Positions 9,517 to 18,646 of a DNA stretch of 38,160 nt are shown here, in pieces. The translations under genes and the position numbers were made by a program. The stretch covers positions 1 to 38,160 of the forward strand of contig JAEEWP010000004.1 of NCBI GenBank assembly GCA_016287465.1. The letters are read 5' to 3'. Numbering within the stretch: the first letter of the stretch is position 1; each line of letters begins with the position of its first letter. The notes beneath the pieces were generated by a model. It ran no database searches and was not told where the DNA came from. It saw only the letters and a program-made list of their open reading frames with translations. The stretch comes from Caryophanales bacterium (GTDB lineage Bacteria; Bacillota_I; Bacilli_A; RFN20; CAG-826).

Positions 9517-9657
9517 GGCCTTATTATAACCCAGTTTTTCTTTCCTGATGTCGGCAATTTGAGTTGAAAAATTTCTTCTTCGATGAGGCCTGGTTTTTTC
9601 ATCTTTTTTGTGAAAAATGAGCCTTTCTCCAATATTGGATAAGTGAGGACCTGCAAT

Positions 9658-10020
9658 ATGAACGAAAACGAACCGAAAAAGAAAACCATCCGCTTAGAGG
9701 AAATCATCAAAAAGGAGTATTCCTCCTCCCTCTTCCATAGCGGTTTCCCTTCGAATACGCATGTGTATGACCTTAATACCTCATATCTGAGGTTCCGCAT
9801 GCCTAGGAAGGAGGCTTCTTTCCTCCTCAAGGCCAATGAGTTCTTTAGGAATCTCACGTTCGTTCAGGGTCTCATCTTTGTGAACGATTATCTCGAGAAA
9901 GGGAACAATTACCGCTTCTGGTGGATGAAACTCGGAAACAGAGATTTCTATGAGCAAGAAAGGAGAGACTTAGAATGCAAACTGAAAGACAAATACGGAT
10001 ATCTCATGGGCGCAAGCTGA
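9658..10020 (+). CDS. Hypothetical protein, first gene of Tad-like operon
   Basis: ATG at 9658 (MNENEPKKKTIRLEEI...); no recognised domain. Confidence 0.6.
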   Translation: MNENEPKKKTIRLEEIIKKEYSSSLFHSGFPSNTHVYDLNTSYLRFRMPRKEASFLLKANEFFRNLTFVQGLIFVNDYLEKGNNYRFWWMKLGNRDFYEQERRDLECKLKDKYGYLMGAS

Positions 10021-11108
10021 AAGCGGTTCTCCTCGCCCTTTGTTCTTTGACGCCGCTTCTTTCTTCCGCTTGGTCTTTCAATTACGTCTGGCAGACCGTT
10101 ACACAAACCTGCTACATCGAGGATTTCTATTGGCAGCCAAACGATCAAAAAGACCGAAGGGCCATCCTGCGGATGCATATGCTCAAGGATGCTGATATCG
10201 CTCTAAGCGTTCAAGCCGATCACACATATAGGGAAAACGGCAAAATCAAAAACGAGACTAGAGGCGATGTCAGACCTGGTCTTAGTTATTTTGATGCCCG
10301 TTTCGACTTCCACCATTACAAGAAAGGGGAGATTATCGATTTCGAGATCGTTGTTCCTTATTCCCAGATGCACATCGGATACGAAGACCAACATCTTGAT
10401 GTTGAAACAAGGGTTCTTGTTAAACCTGAAACAGTGGAATCTTGGAATGTTGAAGTTCCATACGGATACATCGCTCCAACGGAGTTCCGTCTAAATGGCG
10501 GCCATTCATTCACGAATTCGAAGTGTTTCGGAGGTTATTACAATGGGCAACAAGCCCTCGCTAACGCTCATTACGTGGTTGTTTCAGCTAAAGACCTTAA
10601 AGACGAATATGAGGTCGATTCGCAGGGGATTTTGCCCCTTAAAGAGATGAGATTCCATAAACAGGAATACGATTATTCTTTAACCCCTCTCACGATGATA
10701 AGCGGGGAAGTTCGCTTCTATAACTACCTTGATGATTTCCATATCGGCACAAGAAAGGTCGATGAGAAAAACAATCCATACATTACGGTTCCTCTCACAC
10801 TCTTGCCCGATGGAAAAGAATCGTATCCCCGTTCGAAGAAATTCCTCTTTATCAAAGAGGACATACGTTACCAAACTAACGACTACCGTTCCGAGAACGA
10901 AGGCTATAGCATGACGACTCAAATCTTTCTTCCGCCGGTTAGAGGGATGAATGGGAGGTTCTATGACTGCCAGATTCGTTTAGAAGGCGTAGGGGACCAG
11001 AATGCCGATACTTTGATCCATGATTTCAGGGTATTCCGTTATTCGAATGACGTCGGTCCAAAAATCAACAGCCGCTACTACGTTACGGAGGTGAAAACGG
11101 ATGCTTAA
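9975..11108 (+). CDS. Secreted/anchored protein of unknown function in Tad-like operon
   Basis: RBS AAGGAGAG then ATG; RKLKAVLLALCSLTPLLSSAWSF signal-like segment; about 350 aa beta-rich ectodomain. Confidence 0.75.
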   Translation: MQTERQIRISHGRKLKAVLLALCSLTPLLSSAWSFNYVWQTVTQTCYIEDFYWQPNDQKDRRAILRMHMLKDADIALSVQADHTYRENGKIKNETRGDVRPGLSYFDARFDFHHYKKGEIIDFEIVVPYSQMHIGYEDQHLDVETRVLVKPETVESWNVEVPYGYIAPTEFRLNGGHSFTNSKCFGGYYNGQQALANAHYVVVSAKDLKDEYEVDSQGILPLKEMRFHKQEYDYSLTPLTMISGEVRFYNYLDDFHIGTRKVDEKNNPYITVPLTLLPDGKESYPRSKKFLFIKEDIRYQTNDYRSENEGYSMTTQIFLPPVRGMNGRFYDCQIRLEGVGDQNADTLIHDFRVFRYSNDVGPKINSRYYVTEVKTDA

Positions 11109-11484
11109 TTACCTTCTTTTTGTGGCCCTCTTCGTGCTTTCTGTTTCCGCCTATTCCTTTTCGTATACTTCTAACGGCATAGTCAATGCGTTCACGGCTT
11201 TCGATTTCACATATGCGCAGAACGCAGTTATCTCAGATCCTAACGGGGGACCGGCCTATTTCGGCAAAAGGCTCTTCTCCCACATTGTGAATGATTACTT
11301 CACGATAAACTTGGAAAAGTATAACGTCGGCGAATGGAACGTCGCCCTTGATTTCAAAGATGGGGACGGAAAAAGAACAGAATACATTTCGAGAGTCGAC
11401 ATGTACTTATTTTGCAGATTCAACGGCAAGTATAAGTATGAGGCCCATAAAGCTTTTGAAATAAGGGAGGGCAAGGCTATATGA
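11101..11484 (+). CDS. Small secreted / pseudopilin-like protein in Tad-like operon
   Basis: N-terminal hydrophobic MLNYLLFVALFVLSVSAYSF; overlaps both neighbours. Confidence 0.6.
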   Translation: MLNYLLFVALFVLSVSAYSFSYTSNGIVNAFTAFDFTYAQNAVISDPNGGPAYFGKRLFSHIVNDYFTINLEKYNVGEWNVALDFKDGDGKRTEYISRVDMYLFCRFNGKYKYEAHKAFEIREGKAI

Positions 11485-12443
11485 GCGGAGACCCTGTAGC
11501 GTATCTCGAAGGCTCCTTCCTTTCGCCTTTGCTCGTTAAAGAAGGGGTGACTGATATCTCCTACAATGGCGAATCGCTCTTTTATGTCTCCAATGACAAA
11601 GGGCGTCAAAGGTCATCCATCGAAGCGAAGAAGGAGGATGTTTCCTCTTTCTTGAGGCAGCTAGCGAACCTCACAGAGAGGCAGTTCAGTGTACAGAGTC
11701 CAATCCTTGATGTGAGTTTTGGGAGATATCGCATCAACGCGGTCAATTCCTCTCTTGCCAGAAGGAAGAACGCGAAGACTTATACCTTCTCCCTTAGGTT
11801 AGAGAGCAATGATTGCAAAATCACCGACGATTCAGGCTTCTTCGATAAAAAATCCTCGCAAATCCTGCGTCGATTGATAAAAGAAGGGGAATCAATCGTC
11901 ATTGGAGGGAAGGTCTCAAGCGGCAAAACCGAGCTTCAGAAATGGCTTCTCCAAAACATGATGCCTTGCACGAGGGTCATCGTTATAGACAACGTTGAGG
12001 AACTCGATATGGTCGAGAACGAAAACATTGATCTGACGACTTGGCTCGTAAGCGATCAAGGGAAAGGGGTTTCCTTCTCTTCCCTAATTAAGAACGCTCT
12101 AAGAAACGACCCGGATTACATTGTCTTAGCTGAGGCAAGAGGGGAAGAGATGTTAGACGCTTTGCTCAGCGCCATGAGCGGTCATCCGATTATCACAACC
12201 ATCCACGCCCAGGAGCTTAGGGCGATGCCTGACCGGGTAGCGAGGCTAGCGATGATCGGCAATAAGAGGCTCTTCAAAGATGAGCTTATGGAGGATATAT
12301 CCAGACACCTTCGATATTACGTCTATGTCGAGAAAGAAATTGCCAAAGACGGCTCCATAAGACGCTTCATCAAAGAGATTGGAAGGCTTGATGAGGACAC
12401 CCAAAAGATGTCTGTGCTTTACGAAAGGGGGAATAAGTCATGA
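11481..12443 (+). CDS. tadA: TadA/CpaF-like secretion ATPase
   Basis: GGKVSSGKTELQKWLL Walker A; VIVIDNVEELD; DPDYIVLAEARGEEMLDALLSAMSGHPIITTIHA (Walker B / His box). Confidence 0.9.
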   Translation: MSGDPVAYLEGSFLSPLLVKEGVTDISYNGESLFYVSNDKGRQRSSIEAKKEDVSSFLRQLANLTERQFSVQSPILDVSFGRYRINAVNSSLARRKNAKTYTFSLRLESNDCKITDDSGFFDKKSSQILRRLIKEGESIVIGGKVSSGKTELQKWLLQNMMPCTRVIVIDNVEELDMVENENIDLTTWLVSDQGKGVSFSSLIKNALRNDPDYIVLAEARGEEMLDALLSAMSGHPIITTIHAQELRAMPDRVARLAMIGNKRLFKDELMEDISRHLRYYVYVEKEIAKDGSIRRFIKEIGRLDEDTQKMSVLYERGNKS

Positions 12444-13138
12444 AAGGTATCGTGCTTTGTTTGGCGCTGTCCCTGTATTTTGGGATCATCGCTTATGTGA
12501 CTACCAACAACCTCCTTTTAGGAGGATTCGTCTTCTTATCGTATTTCGCGGTTCTAATCGTCTTCATCAGGCCGATCGTCAAAAGGTATCTCGATAAAAG
12601 GAGAAAACGCCATGAGGTTTTCAATTTCATCAATCACTTCATTATTTCGCTTTCCGTCACATCGTCGCTTGACCAGGCCTTTGAAGATGCCACCATCGAC
12701 GCGAAGAGCGAGGAGAAAAGGGTTCTCGAATCCATAACCCCGCTTTCCACGATGGAGAAGCTTGAGTATCTCCTCAGGTATTTCGAGGAGGACATATACC
12801 CGGTCTTCTTATCCATCGTCAAAGCTTATATGGAAGAAGGGGGAGACCTTCTTGAGATGTCTTCTTCTTTGCTTAATGAGGCGGTCTTCAATGAGGAGAA
12901 ACACAATTCCTTAGAGACGATAAGAAGGAAGTCTCTTGTCCAATATGGATCGCTTTGGTTCTTAAGCACCCTTGTTCTGGTATTCCTTCGCTTTGGGCTC
13001 TCGAACTTCTATGACTCTTTGACGAAGAACCTTCCTTATCTCCTTACTGCCATCGCCTATTTCCTTATCGCCATAGCCTCCTTCTTTATCTACGCGAGGT
13101 CTTATACCGGCGAAAAGATGAGCCTTGAAAGGAAATGA
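12440..13138 (+). CDS. tadB: TadB-like (type II secretion F-domain) inner-membrane protein
   Basis: Polytopic protein directly after the TadA-like ATPase (ATGA overlap); soluble helical domain between N- and C-terminal TM segments. Confidence 0.65.
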   Translation: MKGIVLCLALSLYFGIIAYVTTNNLLLGGFVFLSYFAVLIVFIRPIVKRYLDKRRKRHEVFNFINHFIISLSVTSSLDQAFEDATIDAKSEEKRVLESITPLSTMEKLEYLLRYFEEDIYPVFLSIVKAYMEEGGDLLEMSSSLLNEAVFNEEKHNSLETIRRKSLVQYGSLWFLSTLVLVFLRFGLSNFYDSLTKNLPYLLTAIAYFLIAIASFFIYARSYTGEKMSLERK

Positions 13139-13139
13139 T

Positions 13140-13832
13140 ATGAAGAAGAAAAACAAAAAACCGAAAAAACCTTGGACCCTTGCGCTTAGGGAAGCGGGTC
13201 TTAACCCCAAGAAAGAAATAGCCATCATCGTACTTGGGAACGTGCTCCTACTTGTCTTCGCCGCATTCATATACAAGATGACGGATGCGCTCATCGCTCC
13301 TTTGTCGATTGGCCTTCTTCTCGTTGTCACCGATTATTTCCTTTTAGGAAAAGTGAATAGGGTCAAAAAGATCAAGACCGAGGCCTTAGAGAAGGAATTC
13401 GTCCACATTTTCTCTTATTTCAAAATCTTTGTCGGAAATGGTAGACCCGTCTATAACGCCATCGAGGACTGCATTCGTTACGCCTCTCCGGAGATGAGCG
13501 ACCACCTCACCAACCTTCTAAGCGAAATAGACAAAGACAAAAGCGTGAAGCCTTATCTCAATTTCGCATCGCATTTTAAAAGCCTAGAGATACGTCAGGT
13601 GATGATAAGCATCTACAAGATGGGGAACGATGGTGGTTCGTCCACCTACATCGAACAATTCCAAAGCGTCTTCTCATCGATTGCCGTTGAGAAAAGGAAG
13701 TATGAGCTAAGCAAATTCGAGAGCACGCTAAACAACAACAACTTTCTGCCTTTGGCAGACAGTGCCTTAACGATGGGCCTAATCATCGTCGCAATCGTCG
13801 TTATCATGGGGAATCTTACATATGGGATCTAG
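13140..13832 (+). CDS. tadC: TadC-like (type II secretion F-domain) membrane protein
   Basis: Start at ATG 13140 (AAAGGA RBS); TM-helical domain-TM architecture paired with the preceding gene. Confidence 0.65.
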   Translation: MKKKNKKPKKPWTLALREAGLNPKKEIAIIVLGNVLLLVFAAFIYKMTDALIAPLSIGLLLVVTDYFLLGKVNRVKKIKTEALEKEFVHIFSYFKIFVGNGRPVYNAIEDCIRYASPEMSDHLTNLLSEIDKDKSVKPYLNFASHFKSLEIRQVMISIYKMGNDGGSSTYIEQFQSVFSSIAVEKRKYELSKFESTLNNNNFLPLADSALTMGLIIVAIVVIMGNLTYGI

Positions 13833-14163
13833 CTTAGGTTTTCTTTTATCTCTTTTCTTCGCCGTTCAGGTAATGGCTTATGTCGGAGACTTAACGGTCA
13901 TCCAGCAGATTTACGGCGCTCTGAATAGCGCAGCCATAACGGCCGGTCACATCATCTCGTTAGAAGGGGGAATAAGCAAGCGCACACGCGAGTTCGTTGA
14001 GAAAAGCGCAAAAGCTTACATCGTCCCCGTAGATGAGGATTATCAAACCGTTGGGAAAATATACGAATATGTCGTAATCCGCAAATACGAGCCAATCATA
14101 ATGTCACGCGAAACCATGGTACTCGAGGTCAGGCGAAGCGTGATGATCGGATACATCGAATAG
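13822..14163 (+). CDS. TadE-like minor pilin candidate
   Basis: N-terminal hydrophobic helix (MGSSLGFLLSLFFAVQVMAYVGDLTVIQQIYGALNSAA...), 113 aa, position in operon. Confidence 0.55.
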   Translation: MGSSLGFLLSLFFAVQVMAYVGDLTVIQQIYGALNSAAITAGHIISLEGGISKRTREFVEKSAKAYIVPVDEDYQTVGKIYEYVVIRKYEPIIMSRETMVLEVRRSVMIGYIE

Positions 14164-14178
14164 GAAAGGAGGTACTTT

Positions 14179-14358
14179 ATGTCGGAACTCAAAGGACAGC
14201 TTCTTGGTATGATTCTTGTTTTGGCGGCTTTCGGAACGATTCTTGGAATCCTCATCCCGGCCTTCGCCACAAGCGCAGAAGCGGTCAATAAGAACATCAC
14301 GGTCGAAGCTAACGGCAGCGTCAAGTTCGCAAATCCGAATATGACGGTGACCCTCTAA
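14179..14358 (+). CDS. Flp/type IVb pilin-like small protein (59 aa), not in the supplied ORF track
   Basis: Strong RBS AAAGGAGG; MSELKGQLLGMILVLAAFGTILGILIPAFATSAEAVNKNITVEANGSVKFANPNMTVTL*; short charged leader, single hydrophobic helix. Confidence 0.7.
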   Translation: MSELKGQLLGMILVLAAFGTILGILIPAFATSAEAVNKNITVEANGSVKFANPNMTVTL

Positions 14359-14395
14359 AGAGGGCCTTAGTCTTGCGCCCATCTTTTTTCCCACC

Positions 14396-14401
14396 TATAA
14401 T
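14396..14401 (+). promoter_or_regulatory. -10 element upstream of acpP
   Basis: TATAAT at 14396-14401 with TTGCGC 17 nt upstream. Confidence 0.5.
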
Positions 14402-14423
14402 AGGCGCAATGTGAGGTACATTT

Positions 14424-14657
14424 ATGAGCGCAGACCAAATGATTGAAATCCGCAAGTTATTTTGCGAAAGAATGAAAGTTGAAACCATCGATGAGGCCAA
14501 ATCCCTCAAAGATTTCGGACTCGACAGTCTCGATGTCGTTGAGATGTGTCTTGATTTAGAAGACAAGTATGGCATCGAATTCAGCCCAGAAGAGCTTGCT
14601 GAGTTCAAGACCGTCGGCGATCTTCTTGCTTCAATCGAAAAGAAGCTTGCCAAATAA
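14424..14657 (+). CDS. acpP: Acyl carrier protein
   Basis: 77 aa with LKDFGLDSLDVVEMCLDLEDKYGIEF (DSL phosphopantetheine site). Confidence 0.95.
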   Translation: MSADQMIEIRKLFCERMKVETIDEAKSLKDFGLDSLDVVEMCLDLEDKYGIEFSPEELAEFKTVGDLLASIEKKLAK

Positions 14658-14670
14658 GCAATCAAAATCA

Positions 14671-14710
14671 AAAAAACGAACCGTCAGGCTTATGTCTGGC
14701 GGTTTTTTAT
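14671..14710. terminator. Bidirectional terminator between acpP and the transporter gene
   Basis: AAAAAAACGAACCGTCAG...CTGGCGGTTTTTTAT hairpin flanked by A- and T-runs. Confidence 0.85.
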
Positions 14711-16014
14711 ATGAAGAGAGGGATGAGCGATACCGCTCCAAGGGCGCCTATCAGCATGAACCCGGTGATGATCGCCCCATATTTCATAAACTCTCCAAAG
14801 GAGAAGTGGACGCCTTTGTGCTTGAGGATGCTCATCCACATGATTCCGGCCAATGCGCCGATTGGGGTGAGCAAAGCGCCTAAGTTCGAACCAATGATGA
14901 CGCTGAAAACGCTGACAAGGTTGCCATCGAGGATTCTGCTGAACATCAACGACATTGGGATGTTGTTCACTAAGTTGCAGGCTAACGTTGAACTAGCAAG
15001 ATAAGCCCAACCTTCGAGGATAGGGTTTTCGATGCTGTTGAGAAGACTTGCGAACCAACCGAATAAGCCGGTTCCGTCCTCCGCCATGATGATGACGAAC
15101 ATCGAGAGGATGAATGGGACGAGAGAGTAGGGGAGCTTCTTGTAGATGAGCCCGATCTCGTTCTTCTTTTTGACGATGGAATAGACGATGAGGATGACGC
15201 TCATGGATAAAGCGAATCCCAACGTGATCATCCACATCTCAATACCAATGATATTAGATATGGCTAGGCAGATTATCGCGAGGACAAGATGAATCAAAGA
15301 AACATACATGAGGAATGGGTCGTTGACCTTCTTAACCTCCAAATCGAAATGCTCGATTGGCTTGCTTAAATCCCTGTGGAAGATGAGTAAAAGAACCGCG
15401 ATTGAGAAGACCCCAATAATGAGAGTTGGGACGGCCATTACTTCAAAATACCTGACAAAATCCACTCCAAATACGGTGGAGAGGTAGATATTTGTAGGGT
15501 TTCCGATCTGAAGGAGCATCGAGAAAGTGTTTCCAGCGACGAACTCCATAACAAGGTAAGGCAATGGTTTGAACTTGCCTTCTTTAGCGAGGTGAATGAT
15601 AAACGGAGTGAAGGTGAGGATGACAATATCGTTAGATGTGAAGATCGTCGTTACCGAGATGAGCAAATAGAGGAAGAAGAATAGAGCGTACTGCGATTGA
15701 CGAACCTTCTTGATTGACCAAGAAGCGAGGAAAGAGAAAAACCCCGACTTATCCAAACCAATCGAAAGAACGGAAATCGATAGGAAGAGGACAAGAATCT
15801 TTAAGGGGTTTATCGGAGTGTTTGTGAATAAGGCATCCTTAAGTTCGCTTTTGTCGAAGAAAGGGAAGATAAGGAAGATGATTGCAACAAGCAGAAGCGG
15901 GAAATAAAAGGTGCTGAAATGCAGTTTCCCGATCTTGAGAGTTGGGTAGAGGATGATAAGCAGAATCATCCCAACCATCGCCGCTATTGATAGAATATCA
16001 ATCAAAACTATCAT
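14707..16014 (-). CDS. ArsB/NhaD (ion transporter superfamily)-like membrane transporter
   Basis: 435 aa polytopic; FTSNDIVILTFTPFI and QIGNPTNIYLST motifs typical of ArsB/CitM-type transporters; second half NLVNNIPMSLMFS. Confidence 0.8.
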   Translation of the reverse strand: MIVLIDILSIAAMVGMILLIILYPTLKIGKLHFSTFYFPLLLVAIIFLIFPFFDKSELKDALFTNTPINPLKILVLFLSISVLSIGLDKSGFFSFLASWSIKKVRQSQYALFFFLYLLISVTTIFTSNDIVILTFTPFIIHLAKEGKFKPLPYLVMEFVAGNTFSMLLQIGNPTNIYLSTVFGVDFVRYFEVMAVPTLIIGVFSIAVLLLIFHRDLSKPIEHFDLEVKKVNDPFLMYVSLIHLVLAIICLAISNIIGIEMWMITLGFALSMSVILIVYSIVKKKNEIGLIYKKLPYSLVPFILSMFVIIMAEDGTGLFGWFASLLNSIENPILEGWAYLASSTLACNLVNNIPMSLMFSRILDGNLVSVFSVIIGSNLGALLTPIGALAGIMWMSILKHKGVHFSFGEFMKYGAIITGFMLIGALGAVSLIPLFI

Positions 16015-16024
16015 ACGGCGAAGT

Positions 16025-16053
16025 ATTCTAGTCTTGTTGTGCTATGTTCTCAA
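16025..16053 (-). promoter_or_regulatory. Promoter TTGAGA-N17-TAGAAT for the transporter gene
   Basis: Reverse strand -35 at 16048-16053, -10 at 16025-16030, only 10 nt to the ATG. Confidence 0.6.
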
Positions 16054-16054
16054 C

Positions 16055-16080
16055 AAAAAAAGAGCCGGTCAGCTCTTTTT
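16055..16080 (-). terminator. Terminator overlapping the stop codon of the XRE regulator gene
   Basis: Reverse strand AGAGC-TGACCG-GCTCTTTTTTT. Confidence 0.75.
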
Positions 16081-16512
16081 CCAATGTTTTAGGTTAGGAA
16101 GCATGCCTTTCATATATTCTCGGGCTTGTTCTTCGGAAAATCCTTGGGCGACCATGTGAGGCACGCAGGTGTTGATGAGGTCATCCATGTTGTTGTAGGT
16201 GAATGTCTCATCGTGATAACACCACTGACAATAATCTTCGTTGAATGAGCCGTCTTTTTCTTTGCTCATTAGTGAATCCTGCAAAGGCATGCCGCAGCAC
16301 TGGCAAATCAATTGCCTTGGCGATCCTAGCAGAGTGTTGATTGAGACGCCATATAGTTTGGACAAGAGCTTTAAAGTCTCGGTGTTAGGAGTGGTTTCTC
16401 CAGTTTCCCATCTGGACACGGCTTGTCTTGTAACCATGACTTTCTCAGCAAGCTCTTCCTGAGAAAACCCTTTTTCGGTTCTGAGTTGTAACAATACTTC
16501 TTTGGTTTCCAT
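16069..16512 (-). CDS. XRE-family HTH regulator with C-terminal putative zinc-ribbon domain
   Basis: METKEVLLQLRTEKGFSQEELAEKVMVTRQAVSRWETGETTPNTETL HTH; CQCCGMPLQDS...EDYCQWCYHDE zinc ribbon; RBS GAGGT before ATG 16512. Confidence 0.85.
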   Translation of the reverse strand: METKEVLLQLRTEKGFSQEELAEKVMVTRQAVSRWETGETTPNTETLKLLSKLYGVSINTLLGSPRQLICQCCGMPLQDSLMSKEKDGSFNEDYCQWCYHDETFTYNNMDDLINTCVPHMVAQGFSEEQAREYMKGMLPNLKHWKKS

Positions 16513-16596
16513 TTCGTTTACCTCTGCCTCAATTATTGTCATTCGAGGAGAAGAAACAAGCAACGCGTTGTTGCTACTAAAAAAAAGTATTGAGAA

Positions 16597-16962
16597 TCAC
16601 CAGGATTCGTCTGGCCGGCAAATAGGTCCGCCGCCAGGGCACGTACGGATGCTGACATAGATCGTGCTATCCATATCTGGCATCGCGAAGCAATAGAGGC
16701 AATACTCTCCATCAACGTGGCTAAGCAGTTCTTCGTTAAGATAAACTACCACATCCGCGTCACATACAGGGTTAACCTCGAAATAAACACTATCTCCTGC
16801 CTTGAATCTTTTTTGCGGTTTTTTATTGAAAAGGTGTGGCATTTCGTGCACCAATCCGTCTTCCGCATTAACAGAAAGTGAATGATAAACGGCGCCATCG
16901 CAGCCAGAAAGGGGGATTAAGCTAAGGAACAACGGAAGCAGTAAGCGAGTTCTGTTCTTCAT
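16597..16962 (-). CDS. Small lipoprotein, unknown function
   Basis: MKNRTRLLLPLFLSLIPLSGC lipobox; ATG 16962 preferred over 16995. Confidence 0.65.
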   Translation of the reverse strand: MKNRTRLLLPLFLSLIPLSGCDGAVYHSLSVNAEDGLVHEMPHLFNKKPQKRFKAGDSVYFEVNPVCDADVVVYLNEELLSHVDGEYCLYCFAMPDMDSTIYVSIRTCPGGGPICRPDESW

Positions 16963-17026
16963 AATGAAAACTCTCCTGACAATAAGACTTATCAAGAGGG
17001 TAAAAACGCTAACGGATTTTCAACAA

Positions 17027-17551
17027 TCACCAATTACCGAGCGACTTATCTTCGAATTTCCTATAGTCTTCGTCCATGAAAGCGTCATCAACGATCTTTG
17101 GATTGTCACCATCGACATAGCAATTGCTTCCAAGGATTTTGCACTCCAACGCAGTGCCTTGTTTGACGTTAGCAAGAAGCATAGGGTTGATGGCGTCGGC
17201 CTGGACGTGCTTTTTGCCATCATCGCCTTTGAAAGAAACGTACATCAGAATACGTTGTCCGTATCTCGTGTATCTTGTCTCAAAACGTTCGACCACGCAG
17301 GTTCCTTTTCTTCCTCTGGCTATGACCTTTTTGGCAATCAATCCTTTTCTAAGGAAGAGGATGCCAAACACTAACATAGAACCCAAAACGAGCAAAAACA
17401 TGAACATCGCGAAGAAAGGTACGATTGAACCGCCGAAAACGTACATATTTGGAATAAAGGTACTGCCAAAAATAACGCCGACGAATATAGGGAAGATTAT
17501 GAACATTATCCCGAACAAAATGTTGGTGGATGGTTTGTTGGAAAAGCGCAT
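17027..17551 (-). CDS. Two-TM membrane protein, paralog A of a tandem triplet
   Basis: RBS AGGAGG; KGTCVVERFETRYTRYGQRILMYVSFKGDDGKKH... shared with the next two genes. Confidence 0.7.
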   Translation of the reverse strand: MRFSNKPSTNILFGIMFIIFPIFVGVIFGSTFIPNMYVFGGSIVPFFAMFMFLLVLGSMLVFGILFLRKGLIAKKVIARGRKGTCVVERFETRYTRYGQRILMYVSFKGDDGKKHVQADAINPMLLANVKQGTALECKILGSNCYVDGDNPKIVDDAFMDEDYRKFEDKSLGNW

Positions 17552-17579
17552 ATAAACCTCCTAAATGTATCTAACCGCA

Positions 17580-18068
17580 CTAGGCGGCAAGGTCTTCTTC
17601 TTTTATATCCTCGTCTTTAACGATTTCCAAGTTGTTGACGTCAACGTAACATTTATCTCCAAGGATCATGCACCGTAGGACCGTTCCTTTGCTCACTTTA
17701 TTGAGGATTTCGTTGTCGATGCGAACAGAGTGATCGTGCATCTCGCCGTCCTCGCCTTTGAAAGAGACTTTCATCCAAATGCTGGGTCCAAATCTATTGG
17801 CATAGCATTCGAGGTGTTCAACGACGCAGGTCCCTTTTTTCCCTTGTTGGTCAACTTTCTTGCTAGTGAGCCCTCTCCTTATGAGTTCGATGCCAAGGAT
17901 GATAAAAACTAAGGCTGCAATAGCCATAAAGACAACAATGCCTGCATAACCAGAATTGTCCTGACTTTTGTCTTGCGTTGCTATAACGGCAATGACGAGA
18001 GCGGCAAATATTCCGCCGAGGAACAGCAATGCTACACCTCCGCCGATGCCTCCATATGTTTTCTTCAT
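17580..18068 (-). CDS. Two-TM membrane protein, paralog B of a tandem triplet
   Basis: MKKTYGGIGGGVALLFLGG...; KGTCVVEHLECYANRFGPSIWMKVSFKGEDGEMH. Confidence 0.7.
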   Translation of the reverse strand: MKKTYGGIGGGVALLFLGGIFAALVIAVIATQDKSQDNSGYAGIVVFMAIAALVFIILGIELIRRGLTSKKVDQQGKKGTCVVEHLECYANRFGPSIWMKVSFKGEDGEMHDHSVRIDNEILNKVSKGTVLRCMILGDKCYVDVNNLEIVKDEDIKEEDLAA

Positions 18069-18151
18069 ATCGATACCCTTTCTAAACGCACTGAAGTCAA
18101 TTGTCCAAATATTGAAATTTTTGTCAATAGTTTTTGAAATTTTTAGCAAAG

Positions 18152-18646
18152 CTAAATGAGCGGTTTCTTTTCAGTCTCCGCTAAGTCTTTGTCAATGACT
18201 TTTAATTCCTGAACATCGATGTAACAATCTTTTCCATAGATGAGGCATTCTAGAGTCATTCCCACATGTACGGCGTTGAGAGCTTTGTCATCGATGTGTG
18301 CCGAGTATTCTTGAGTGTTTCCATTATCGTCTTTATAAGTGACATCCATAAATACACCAGAGTTACGATATGCCGTTCTGAATTCTTTAATCACGCAAGT
18401 TCCTTTTCTTCCGTGCTTGATGACTTTTTTAGTCGTGATGCCCCAGCGTAGATCGTCGACGCCGAGAAAACTAAAAACTATTGTTGGCAGAACAAAAGCA
18501 ATCGTAACAAAGGGGATATATTCCGGTTCCGATCTTAGTGAGCTCTTATCCGACAATAGGCAGATCAAATATGCCCCAAGGAAAAATAGGCCGAACACTA
18601 TAAAGAATACCCCTTGGCCGATGCTCCCTTTTCTTCTTGTTTTCAT
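18152..18646 (-). CDS. Two-TM membrane protein, paralog C of a tandem triplet
   Basis: MKTRRKGSIGQGVFFIVFGL...; KGTCVIKEFRTAYRNSGVFMDVTYKDDNGNTQ. Confidence 0.7.
   Translation of the reverse strand: MKTRRKGSIGQGVFFIVFGLFFLGAYLICLLSDKSSLRSEPEYIPFVTIAFVLPTIVFSFLGVDDLRWGITTKKVIKHGRKGTCVIKEFRTAYRNSGVFMDVTYKDDNGNTQEYSAHIDDKALNAVHVGMTLECLIYGKDCYIDVQELKVIDKDLAETEKKPLI

Noticed and set aside
9541-9620. T-rich inverted repeat upstream of the Tad-like operon as a terminator
   Set aside because: The stem (TTTTTTCA...TGAAAAA) is weak and A/T only; divergent genes flank it, so a terminator is not expected.
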